The translations under genes and the position numbers were made by a program. From Flavobacterium panacis (lineage in GTDB: Bacteria; Bacteroidota; Bacteroidia; Flavobacteriales; Flavobacteriaceae), in contig NZ_JANKMS010000004.1 of NCBI RefSeq assembly GCF_024649945.1, positions 124,001 to 188,000 on the forward strand: 64,000 nt of DNA, given 5' to 3'. The notes under the pieces are model-generated. The model was not told the DNA's origin. It saw nothing but the letters and a program-made list of their open reading frames with translations, and made no database searches. Shown in pieces: positions 34,765 to 43,257 of the stretch (its first letter is position 1; each line of letters begins with the position of its first letter).

Positions 34765-35382
34765 TTAGAGTTCGATAATTTCATCCAAATTATTGTTTAA
34801 GAAATCATCTATTTGGTTATTTTGTTTGGTTGTGAACGATTCATCTTTTGATTTATCGAGAACTTTGTAAGTACATTCAATAAAATCATCTATTTGCAAA
34901 TTGCTTTCAACTAAAGTTTTTAATTTATCAATTTTCTTCTTTTTGATTTCGATCTCTCGATTGATTTCCAGATTGAGTTCAGATAAATATTTATTGAATT
35001 CAATTTCTTTTCTTTCATTTTGAAGTTTAAGAATTTCAGTTTCTCTTTGTTTTTGCGCAATCAAAACATAATTTCGGGCAAATTCTAATCCGAAAGAAAC
35101 AATTTTTTCAGCGTGGTTAGGATCTACATTAAATTGATTTTCAATTTTATTCTGAATAAATAGAATAATTCCTTCTTTGTTGAAACCATTTAAATTGAGG
35201 TTCTCTAAATGCTGTTTTATTACTATTTTATTCTCATTTGACAAATCGAACTTTTCTAGAAAGGAATCCATCATTTGTTGCGATTCTGCCAAGGTTGGAA
35301 TTTTCTCGTAAAGATTGAGAATTTCAGAAAGCAACGCAGGAACTGTATTTAATTTTATATGGTTTGCGTCATTTATTTCCAT
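34765..35382 (-). CDS. Helical coiled-coil protein of the accessory cassette
   Basis: The protein has 205 residues, almost all predicted alpha-helical. A charged coiled coil covers about residues 115-155 (EILKLQNERKEIEFNKY, then REIEIKKKKIDKLKTLVE), and an acidic C-terminus closes it (NNNLDEIIEL). There is no signal peptide or membrane helix. I recognise no family. It starts 5 nt after the 567-residue helical protein and precedes the small membrane protein by 10 nt, which makes a four-gene operon likely. Confidence 0.6.
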   Translation of the reverse strand: MEINDANHIKLNTVPALLSEILNLYEKIPTLAESQQMMDSFLEKFDLSNENKIVIKQHLENLNLNGFNKEGIILFIQNKIENQFNVDPNHAEKIVSFGLEFARNYVLIAQKQRETEILKLQNERKEIEFNKYLSELNLEINREIEIKKKKIDKLKTLVESNLQIDDFIECTYKVLDKSKDESFTTKQNNQIDDFLNNNLDEIIEL

Positions 35383-35387
35383 AAGAA

Positions 35388-37091
35388 TTAAAAATTAAGA
35401 GCTACTGTTTCAAGTAATTTTTCATCCAGTTTAATTTCAAGAACATCTTTTGCTGCTTTCGATAAACCCGCTATTTTCTTTAAGTTTTGACTGATTTTTG
35501 CTTTTAATTCATCCTCAGCATTCAGAGAATTATTTATTTTTTCTGAATTTAATAATGCTTCAATTTTTAATTCTGATTTCTTCTTTATACAATCGTTCAT
35601 TAAAGTTTGATACACATTTTCTCTTTCGGTTTCAACATGGTAATCGTTTAGATTGTAATTATATTCGTTTCGTGTATAAATTGTTTTTTTGTCCCATTGA
35701 TCATACACTTTATAAAAAATATTTACAGCCACTCCTAATGAAAGGAATATTGTAAGGCGACTAGGCATCTGTGGTTCGTTTAGCATGAAGAAATCATAAT
35801 CTTTCTGATGGAAATTTACATTTGATTCGTAAATGTCTTTTAAGTTTTTAGACTCATCAACTATTTTTCTCAAATTGTGAATTTCAATCTCCAGTTTTCT
35901 TATTTCTAAAGAGATTTCGATGTTTCTATCTTTTAAAGGTTTAATGTGTTCTAGATTAAAAACGAGATTGAAATCTTTTTTTATCTCATTTTCAAACAGA
36001 TTTGAAAAACCGATTGTAAATAATTTGGTAGCTGGAATAAGATATTCTTTTATGTTTTTATGAATATCCAGAAGACGCATAATATCTAATCTTATGTTTT
36101 TTGAGTCATTCCAAAAACTTGTTTTCATAATTTCGATTTCGTAGTTCAGATTAGAAATGGTCATTTTTGCATCCTGATTTGATTTTGCAATCGTAAACAA
36201 TGCATTTACTCCAATATCAATGGCAGCATTTCTAAGTGCTCCTTTTTGGCCATTCATTTGATCAAGGCGATCTAGAGAATCATTTGCTAATTTGTTATAC
36301 GATTCATTGTAAGATGAGAAAAAAGTTTTGCAAGTTTCAGTTATTTTGTAAAATTCAGCATTTAGATTATCGATTATATTGGTAAAATCCATCCATTTTA
36401 CGCTGTCAAAAGAAAATAGTTCGGGATGAGTTGCTTTTACATTTTCTCCATATATTTCAATTAACATGTTCATCAGATCTTCTCGCAAAAACTTCAGGAT
36501 ATTTCTAATTTTTTCAAATTCATTAAACATCCCTTGCAATTCTAGTTTGATCAATCCATAATTATCGATTAAACTTTTATAATTGTAGTATATTTTTCTG
36601 GCTTCTCTTAATTTTTCGTCCACTTTTGAAGCTCCTGTAATGGAAAAAACTTCTATAACTTTTATTTTTTTTTGTTCTTCTTCTAATTTATGAATAGTAT
36701 TTAGAAAACTCTTTTCTTCAATTTGAGTTAAACTCTTCTCAATAAGTTGGAAAGAGTCATTTATGTTATTGAAATGCTTTTCGTTGTTATCGAGATTTAA
36801 TGGAATTGGTATTAGATTAACTTCATTAGGAACAATGTATTTTGTTATTCCATCATTTTCGAAAAATCGGTTTAGCAATGATTCCTGTAAACTGGAATGC
36901 ATAGAGTTGTTTTCATAGAATTCTTTAAAAACTTGCTTCAGTTCTCCATTTTCAATAATCTTTACAGAAGGATCTTTTTGGTTTAAGGTATCTACAAAAT
37001 TTCTTATCGTAGTTGCTGAGTTGTTTCTTGAGAGATCAATTTCTACTGATTTGATTTCCTCAATAATTCTGAGTTTCGTTTTGTTTTCCAT
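35388..37091 (-). CDS. Large helical protein of the accessory cassette, one membrane segment
   Basis: From the ATG at 37091 this protein has 567 residues. It is mostly helical: coiled-coil-like stretches at about 130-160 (SFLNTIHKLEEEQKKIKV) and 375-425 (EIRKLEIEIHNLRKIVDES), a moderately hydrophobic segment in the middle (RNAAIDIGVNALFTIAKS), and one stronger candidate membrane segment near 455 (SRLTIFLSLGVAVNIFY). The C-terminal part is amphipathic. No nucleotide-binding motif was seen. A layout of long helices around a hydrophobic hairpin is also seen in helical pore-forming proteins, but I cannot show relationship. It starts 7 nt after the zinc-finger gene. Confidence 0.6.
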   Translation of the reverse strand: MENKTKLRIIEEIKSVEIDLSRNNSATTIRNFVDTLNQKDPSVKIIENGELKQVFKEFYENNSMHSSLQESLLNRFFENDGITKYIVPNEVNLIPIPLNLDNNEKHFNNINDSFQLIEKSLTQIEEKSFLNTIHKLEEEQKKIKVIEVFSITGASKVDEKLREARKIYYNYKSLIDNYGLIKLELQGMFNEFEKIRNILKFLREDLMNMLIEIYGENVKATHPELFSFDSVKWMDFTNIIDNLNAEFYKITETCKTFFSSYNESYNKLANDSLDRLDQMNGQKGALRNAAIDIGVNALFTIAKSNQDAKMTISNLNYEIEIMKTSFWNDSKNIRLDIMRLLDIHKNIKEYLIPATKLFTIGFSNLFENEIKKDFNLVFNLEHIKPLKDRNIEISLEIRKLEIEIHNLRKIVDESKNLKDIYESNVNFHQKDYDFFMLNEPQMPSRLTIFLSLGVAVNIFYKVYDQWDKKTIYTRNEYNYNLNDYHVETERENVYQTLMNDCIKKKSELKIEALLNSEKINNSLNAEDELKAKISQNLKKIAGLSKAAKDVLEIKLDEKLLETVALNF

Positions 37092-37098
37092 ACTTAAA

Positions 37099-37350
37099 TT
37101 ACAAAGCTGGTGCATGTTTCCCTTTTCCAGCTCCGTTAGGATGTCTGCTACAAGAACTTGAAGTTAGGCTTGAAAGATTTGAGTTTGAAGTACCGCAATA
37201 TTTGCAACTATATTTTGTTTTTTCAGAACCTTCATACAGTTTATGCTTCCCTTTTCCTGGACCAAGAGGATGACGCGAGCAAGAACTCGAAGTTAAACTT
37301 GAAATGCTTGATGTTTTTGTACCACAGTATTCACAATAAAAATTTGGCAT
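37099..37350 (-). CDS. Double zinc-finger miniprotein, first gene of the accessory cassette
   Basis: The 83-residue protein consists of two near-identical 40-residue modules of the form CxYCGT, then SSLTSSSCSRHP, then GKGKH. Each module has two Cys four residues apart, a third Cys, and two His, so a C2CH-type zinc finger is likely. The first module starts NFYCEYCGTKTS and the second YSCKYCGTSNSN. The protein is basic in the GKGKH parts and could bind nucleic acid or another macromolecule. It has no signal peptide. It is the first gene of the cassette, preceded by a TATTTTTG box and followed closely by the large helical gene. I recall similar tandem modules in other Bacteroidota but know no function. 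Confidence 0.75.
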   Translation of the reverse strand: MPNFYCEYCGTKTSSISSLTSSSCSRHPLGPGKGKHKLYEGSEKTKYSCKYCGTSNSNLSSLTSSSCSRHPNGAGKGKHAPAL

Positions 37351-37377
37351 ATTTTAAAAATTAAGGGGTTGAAAACA

Positions 37378-37385
37378 CAAAAATA
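37378..37385 (-). promoter_or_regulatory. -7 box of the accessory cassette
   Basis: The minus strand reads TATTTTTG, 27 nt before the ATG at 37350. No well-spaced TTG is seen. Confidence 0.45.
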
Positions 37386-37460
37386 GAAGAACAGTCGAGC
37401 TAAAAAGACTTATCTTTTTTGAGAGGCTTTTTTCGACATGAAAGGTGCTTTTTGGGCTAT

Positions 37461-37494
37461 AAATAAAAAACACTCGTCAAATAACAAGTGTTTT
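37461..37494 (-). terminator. Terminator of the LytTR two-component operon
   Basis: AAAACACT (37467-37474) and AGTGTTTT (37487-37494) pair, followed on the minus strand by a T run, about 20 nt after the kinase stop. Confidence 0.75.
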
Positions 37495-37512
37495 AATGAA
37501 GAAGTAGAAGAA

Positions 37513-40503
37513 TTAAACGGCTAACAAAATGGTTACTGTTGTACCATTATTTTCAGTAAAATCAATTTCGACAGAATTGTTTTTTGAATCTAAAAGTGAA
37601 AGTCGCTCTTTGGTAAGCTGAATTCCTTTTGATTGATGGAGTTTATTTCTTTTTGCAGTTTTTGCTCCCATTCCGTTATCGATGATTTTGCATTCTAAAA
37701 TAGTGTCTGAAATCATTTTAAATGTGATTACAAACTTCGGATTTATACTAAATTCTGTAAAAGCATGAACAAAAATATTTTCTACAAAAGGTTGTAAAAG
37801 CATGGTTGGGATTTCTGTTAGAAAAGCTTCTATTTCATCTGATATTACGATTTCATAATGGATAGGATTTTGTAAACGTTTATTTTCAATTTTGATATAC
37901 GCTTCCAGATATTCGATTTCTTCCTCGATTGTGATTTTTTGTTTAGATGAATTCTCAAGGGTTTTGCGAATCAATTTTGCAAATCCACTTATGTAATTCA
38001 TTGCGTCCTTAGTTTCGTTAGTCGAAATATAGGATTGAATGGTATTCATAGCATTAAAAGTAAAATGCGGATTCATTTGACTCAGTAAAGCTTCTAATTT
38101 AGTCTCGGCAATACGACGCTGGATCATGATTTTTTCATTTGATTTTCTTTTCATTCGTAGAAAAATCAATATAATAATAACCAATAAACCGATTGTAACC
38201 AGAGTTATAAACCACCAGCTTAACCAAAATGGAGGTTGAATATAAAGTTGTAAAATATTGAATACTTTCGATTTACCTGCATTCATGTCAAAAACTTCAA
38301 TCATGATATTGTAGTTTCCTGCAGGTAAATAGGGGAGAAACAAGTTTGTTTTTTCGCTGTACGGACTCCATCGATTTTCGTTGTTCAAACGATATCTGAA
38401 TTTTAATTTGTTCGGAAACGGATGCCCTTTTGGAATAAAATCTATAGAAAACGAATTGTGTTTATAGTCGGTAACGAGTTGTTTGGAATTGTATCTAAAC
38501 CACTTATATTCGGATGATTTTAAAGGAATATTATTGATCGCAATTTGGCTGATTCCAATTTCAGAAACCGTTAATTGTGTTGCCGTTAAACGATTTAAAT
38601 CTATCGTATAAAAGCCTTTTTGGGTGCCTAACCACAAATTGTTTCCAAAAATTTGTGAGGTCGTTATTTTAGAATCTTTTAAACCTTGTTCTTTGTCAAT
38701 CAATCTGATGATTCCGTTTTTGTAGATGTTGATGCCTTTTTCTGTACCAATTAAAATATAATCTTTGTAGGCTTCGAGAAATAAAATGGTATTTCCGATA
38801 ATTTCTTTTTTCGAAATTTTCTTAAGGATTTTAAAAGCTTTGGAATCGTCAATTACAAAAACATCTCCAAATTCAGCTGCTAAAATCAGTTGACCTTTAT
38901 TGTTTTTTGTGATGTTTTTGAACTTTTTCTCGTTCCAGATTCCATCAGTCAAATACGATTTAAATTGACCTTTTTCATGTACAAACAAACCATTAAAAAC
39001 AGAAATAAGATATGTTTTCTGCTTAGTGTTTACAATTTTTACAATGTCTAAAGGAGTATGTTTATCAAATTCAGAAAAATGTTTGGCTTTTAAATGAGGC
39101 AAATCATCGTAAATACGTACTCCGCCATATGGAATGGTTTCGATGAATTTATTATCATTTGTAAAACCGATTTTATAAGTGTGAATTGGATTGTAACCTA
39201 CTATTTTGCCCTCAAAATTAAGTTCGAAAATCCCAATATTACTGGTTACCCATAAAGAATTTTGATGCTTTAAAATTTCGTAAAAATCGATTTTATTTTC
39301 AGGGATATTGTAATCGAGTTCATAATATCCGTCTGCATGCGTAGGCAGTTTTAATTTTGTTTTTTTGATGAAATCATTCTCATATTTTTTAAAGTCAGAT
39401 AATGAAATGCTTTTTGATGGAGTATTTTTATCATTTAAAAATGTAATTCCGTTTTGATGTAATACTATTTTTTCTCTTTTAACAGATTCAAAGTCAATAA
39501 TACTTTGATCATTAAAAGTATAATAATTAATGATTTGGTCTAATTGGACTTCATAAATTCCATTGTCTTTTGAACCTACATAAAGAATATTTTTTTTAGC
39601 ATTATAGACTACATTCAATAGGTTTTTGGATGTAATTCCGTATGACTCTGAGATGTCGGTCATTTTGTCTTCAGAAATCGTGTAAAGACCTCCGCTTAGG
39701 TCAAATACGCCCCATGCAGCTGCATATAATCTCTTTTGATTATCTTCTGTAAAATCCCAAACTATAGAATTTCCAAATGGTTTTAATTTCTTTTTGTCGG
39801 AGATAAAATCATCAATTTCAAAACGATCAATAAAACCTTTATTTCCAGAATACATAATGTGGTCATAAACTCCTAATCCGTAAAGGAATTTATGTCTAAA
39901 AACGGTCTGAATTACAGGTAAATTGTCTTTATATATTATTGTAAATAAACCTTCATTTATTGTAGAAAAATAAATTTGATCGTTGAAAACAAAAAAATCT
40001 GAAACTAAAAAAACGCCAAATTGAGGGAGAATGCCTGTTGGAACTTCAACTTTATTAGTTTTAATATCTATTATTGCTGGTCCTAATTCAGTTCCAGCGT
40101 ATATTTTGTTTTTGAATGAAAATAACTTGCGAACCCTTTCGCTTGGTAATTTTTGCTTCTTATTAAGTACAGTAAATTTAGTACCATCAAATTTGGTAAT
40201 ACCGCCACTATAACTCGCAAACCAGATATTTCCGTCTGTATCTTCGGTAATATCCCAGCAACTATTGTGACCTAAACCATTGCTTTCGTCAAGATTGGTA
40301 AACATGCCGTTTTCCATTCTCGAAACACCATTTTCTGTTCCAATCCATAAAACATTTTTAGAATCTAGAAATAAAGCCCGAACGGCATTGTTAGGCAGAC
40401 CTTCTGTTGTGGTGTAATTTCTGGATGGAAAATATTGGCCAAAACTAAAAATCGGAAGTAAAAAAAGATAAACACAAAAAGTAATCTTACTTTGTGATAG
40501 CAT
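37513..40503 (-). CDS. Sensor histidine kinase with two-component propeller, LytS/YehU-type catalytic part
   Basis: The 996-residue protein has a signal peptide (ending FGQ), a large periplasmic reg_prop beta-propeller with repeated NxLWIGT-type blades (about 45-680; for example NVLWIGTENGVSRM), a Y_Y_Y domain (about 690-760), one membrane helix (about 768-790) and a cytoplasmic His_kinase domain. The phospho-acceptor is His813 in MNPHFTFNAMNTIQSYIS, followed by a HATPase_c domain (LLQPFVENIFVHAF, DNGMG). It should pass phosphate to the LytTR regulator whose gene overlaps its start by 17 nt. The signal sensed is unknown. Confidence 0.93.
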   Translation of the reverse strand: MLSQSKITFCVYLFLLPIFSFGQYFPSRNYTTTEGLPNNAVRALFLDSKNVLWIGTENGVSRMENGMFTNLDESNGLGHNSCWDITEDTDGNIWFASYSGGITKFDGTKFTVLNKKQKLPSERVRKLFSFKNKIYAGTELGPAIIDIKTNKVEVPTGILPQFGVFLVSDFFVFNDQIYFSTINEGLFTIIYKDNLPVIQTVFRHKFLYGLGVYDHIMYSGNKGFIDRFEIDDFISDKKKLKPFGNSIVWDFTEDNQKRLYAAAWGVFDLSGGLYTISEDKMTDISESYGITSKNLLNVVYNAKKNILYVGSKDNGIYEVQLDQIINYYTFNDQSIIDFESVKREKIVLHQNGITFLNDKNTPSKSISLSDFKKYENDFIKKTKLKLPTHADGYYELDYNIPENKIDFYEILKHQNSLWVTSNIGIFELNFEGKIVGYNPIHTYKIGFTNDNKFIETIPYGGVRIYDDLPHLKAKHFSEFDKHTPLDIVKIVNTKQKTYLISVFNGLFVHEKGQFKSYLTDGIWNEKKFKNITKNNKGQLILAAEFGDVFVIDDSKAFKILKKISKKEIIGNTILFLEAYKDYILIGTEKGINIYKNGIIRLIDKEQGLKDSKITTSQIFGNNLWLGTQKGFYTIDLNRLTATQLTVSEIGISQIAINNIPLKSSEYKWFRYNSKQLVTDYKHNSFSIDFIPKGHPFPNKLKFRYRLNNENRWSPYSEKTNLFLPYLPAGNYNIMIEVFDMNAGKSKVFNILQLYIQPPFWLSWWFITLVTIGLLVIIILIFLRMKRKSNEKIMIQRRIAETKLEALLSQMNPHFTFNAMNTIQSYISTNETKDAMNYISGFAKLIRKTLENSSKQKITIEEEIEYLEAYIKIENKRLQNPIHYEIVISDEIEAFLTEIPTMLLQPFVENIFVHAFTEFSINPKFVITFKMISDTILECKIIDNGMGAKTAKRNKLHQSKGIQLTKERLSLLDSKNNSVEIDFTENNGTTVTILLAV

Positions 40504-41236
40504 CTATAAGTTTGTTTTTTGTGAATTTTTTGTCTGAAACCTGAATTTCATGACCTGAAGACATTATGAGCTTAAAATCTTCTGATTTGAATTTTTTGAT
40601 ATGTTCAGAATTTACTAAAAAACGTCTGTGAACTTTTAAGAATCTTTTTTCTAATGCTAATGATTCACAGACCTCTTTAAAAGATCTTGTTACACAATAT
40701 TTATGATCTTTAGTTTGAATTTGGGTATAAACACCATCTGATTCACAAAATAAAATTTCATTTACCTGAATGACATCAAAACCTGATTTTGTTCGAAATA
40801 TAATTCGTTGTTTTTCTGGAAATTGATGGTTTTCTTTTAGTGTTTTATATCTGTCAAAACCGTGTTTTTTTTCAAGAGCAAAATCCAATTTATCGATTGC
40901 TGTTTTGAATTCATCATCATCATATGGTTTTACTAAATAATCTAAAGCGCTATTTTTGATCGCCCTAAGTGCAAACTCTTCAAAAGCTGTTGCAAAAATA
41001 ATTTCAAAAGGAACGGTATCAAAGTAAGAAAGTAAATCAAAACCATTTTCACCCGGCATTTGAATGTCAAGAAAAACGAGGTCGGGAGAGTGTTTTTTTA
41101 TAGCGAGTAAAGCCGACGGTACAGAACCACATTCTTCAACTATTTCGATTTTATCGTTATAAATTCGCTTGCAGGTGCTGCTTAAAAGGTCTCTTGCAGA
41201 CGATTCGTCATCAACAATAATGGCTTTAATCTTCAT
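40487..41236 (-). CDS. LytTR-family response regulator
   Basis: A 249-residue protein with a receiver domain (Asp57 in PDLVFLDIQMPGENG; Lys in DYLVKPYDDDEF) and a C-terminal LytTR DNA-binding domain (ILFCESDGVYTQIQTKDHKY and RFLKVHRRFLVNSEHIKK). It is the cognate partner of the propeller kinase, whose gene start overlaps its 3' end by 17 nt. Such pairs often control single operons; the target is not evident here. Confidence 0.94.
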   Translation of the reverse strand: MKIKAIIVDDESSARDLLSSTCKRIYNDKIEIVEECGSVPSALLAIKKHSPDLVFLDIQMPGENGFDLLSYFDTVPFEIIFATAFEEFALRAIKNSALDYLVKPYDDDEFKTAIDKLDFALEKKHGFDRYKTLKENHQFPEKQRIIFRTKSGFDVIQVNEILFCESDGVYTQIQTKDHKYCVTRSFKEVCESLALEKRFLKVHRRFLVNSEHIKKFKSEDFKLIMSSGHEIQVSDKKFTKNKLIDAITK

Positions 41237-41399
41237 CTTATTTGTGGCATTTAAAAAATAATTCTCAATCCAGACTTTCTTTGTTATGATTCAAATTATT
41301 CTGAAAAAATATATTATTTGTACTGATATGAGTTGAAAAACCAAATATAATATATTCTGTATGAATATTTCTATGAATTTTAAAAGTCCTAAAGAAAAA

Positions 41400-43184
41400 T
41401 TATTCAATCGTCATTGCACGAAGTTTTGTTCTGTAAGCCTCAAGAGCGATAGATTTAGAAATAAAACCGTAATATTTTCCATTTCGCAAAACAGGAAGAA
41501 ATGCCGATTTAGAGGTTTCAAATTTCTTCATTACAATTTCCATGCTGTCTATAGAAGAAATCGTAGCTAATGGCATTTTCATAACATCTTTGATTTGAGT
41601 GTATTTTACACGATAGGCATTGAAAATAATTTCACGAATATCATTAAAATGTACAACGCCAACCAAATCTTTATCGTGGTTTACCACTGCAAAAACGACC
41701 TGATTCGAATGCGAAATAAGATCAACCAGTTTTCCAAGGTTTTCATCAGGATGAACAGTCAGATAATCACATTGAATGATTGAATCGATATCTAAAGTCG
41801 AAAGAATGTTCGAATCTTTATTGCTTGTAAAAGCGTGCCCTTTTTTGACCAATCCTTTTACGTCAAGCGAATACTTTTCGTAACGTTTAGAAATTGCAAA
41901 ACTAATTGAGGAAACAATCATAAGCGGAATCATTAATCCATAACCTCCTGTAATTTCTGCAATTAAGAATATCGCAGTTAGTGGTGCGTGAAATAAACCG
42001 CTCAAGATTCCAGCCATTCCCACCATCGTAAAGTTAGTAATTGGAAGTTTTGACAATCCAATTAATGTAATAAGTTTGGCGAAAAAATATCCTAAATAAG
42101 AGCCTAAGAATAGAGAAGGAGCAAAGTTTCCTCCGTTTCCTCCACTTCCAATAGTTAATCCTGAAGCAAAAACTTTCATCATCATCGTTGCCCCGACAAA
42201 AAGCAATAAAATCCATTGATTGTTTCTAAAATCGGCAAACAAAGTATTGTCTAACAATTTTCCAGGGTCGGTTTCAGATAAAGTTCTGATGCTTTCATAA
42301 CCTTCACCAAATAAGGTTGGGAAAATAAAAATCAATAAGGCTAAAAGTGAAGAACCAATTAAAGCTTTTTTATATGGATTTATTTGTTGTTTGGCAAAAT
42401 AATGTTCTACTTTCTGGAAATTTCGAGAGTAATAAATGGCAACTAATCCTGTGAGAACGCCCAAAACTACATAAAAAGGGATATTATGAAAATCGAAAGT
42501 TTCTTGTTTTTTAAAACTTAAAAGGATGCTTTCGTCCAAAACAATTGCAGAAACCAACGCACCTGTTGCGGCAGAAATCATAATAGGCGTAAAGGCAGAA
42601 ATACTGACATCGACAAGTAAAACTTCAATGGCAAAAAGAACGCCTGCAATTGGAGCGTTAAAAGCTGCAGCAATTCCGGCAGCAACACCACATCCAATCA
42701 ATAAAGTTCGGTCTTTGTAATGCATTTTATAATTCTGTGCAAAGTTAGAACCAAACGCTGCCCCCGTAATAACAATCGGACTTTCTAAACCAGCAGAACC
42801 TCCTAAACCAACTGTCAAAGAGCTGGTCACAATCTGTGCATACATTTGCTTTCTCGGAATTATACTAGCCTTTTTTGCAACGGCATAAAGTATTTGAGAG
42901 GTACCTTTTTGAATGCTTCCGTTAAGAACTTTTTTTACAACAAAAACAGTTAGCACAATACCAACAATTGGCAGGATACTATTAATAAAACTCAATTTTA
43001 GAATTCCGTTAATATAGGTTGCAAATGAGAAAACGCTGTGTGCGAATGCTTTAAGTGCGATTACAGCAAAAGAACACGATATTCCGATAAGAACGCTTGA
43101 TAAAAAGAGAAATTGCTTTGGAGTCATTAAGGATTGCGCCATTGCAATTATGCTTTCTAGTCTTCTGAAATATTTTTTTAGCAT
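41400..43184 (-). CDS. ClC chloride channel/antiporter with C-terminal CBS pair
   Basis: The 594-residue protein is a ClC family chloride channel or Cl-/H+ antiporter of the inner membrane. The conserved segment GGSAGLESPIVITG (128-141) carries the gating Glu134 (E148 of E. coli ClcA), and the later GSGGNGGNFAPSLFLG matches the second filter segment. At the C-terminus two CBS domains (about 455-590, for example YLTVHPDENLGKLVDLIS and VFAVVNHDKDLVGVVHFND) may sense nucleotides. E. coli ClcA lacks these. It has its own TAATTTTG box upstream. It could balance charge during acid stress. Confidence 0.92.
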   Translation of the reverse strand: MLKKYFRRLESIIAMAQSLMTPKQFLFLSSVLIGISCSFAVIALKAFAHSVFSFATYINGILKLSFINSILPIVGIVLTVFVVKKVLNGSIQKGTSQILYAVAKKASIIPRKQMYAQIVTSSLTVGLGGSAGLESPIVITGAAFGSNFAQNYKMHYKDRTLLIGCGVAAGIAAAFNAPIAGVLFAIEVLLVDVSISAFTPIMISAATGALVSAIVLDESILLSFKKQETFDFHNIPFYVVLGVLTGLVAIYYSRNFQKVEHYFAKQQINPYKKALIGSSLLALLIFIFPTLFGEGYESIRTLSETDPGKLLDNTLFADFRNNQWILLLFVGATMMMKVFASGLTIGSGGNGGNFAPSLFLGSYLGYFFAKLITLIGLSKLPITNFTMVGMAGILSGLFHAPLTAIFLIAEITGGYGLMIPLMIVSSISFAISKRYEKYSLDVKGLVKKGHAFTSNKDSNILSTLDIDSIIQCDYLTVHPDENLGKLVDLISHSNQVVFAVVNHDKDLVGVVHFNDIREIIFNAYRVKYTQIKDVMKMPLATISSIDSMEIVMKKFETSKSAFLPVLRNGKYYGFISKSIALEAYRTKLRAMTIE

Positions 43185-43209
43185 TCTTTCTTTAAAATTA
43201 TCGTTCTTA

Positions 43210-43217
43210 CAAAATTA
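43210..43217 (-). promoter_or_regulatory. -7 box of the ClC gene
   Basis: The minus strand reads TAATTTTG, 26 nt before the ATG at 43184; no spaced TTG. Confidence 0.45.
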
Positions 43218-43257
43218 GTTTATAATCTTAGATTAAAAAAATAAAAACGGATAACAA

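Noticed and set aside
37099..37350. Toxin-antitoxin reading of the zinc-finger miniprotein
   Set aside because: The duplicated C2CH modules and four-gene layout do not match a known toxin-antitoxin family; kept only as an unknown cassette.
42034..42216. Cysteine-free arginine-rich frame inside the ClC gene
   Set aside because: Out-of-frame reading on the same strand as a complete ClC gene; not independent.
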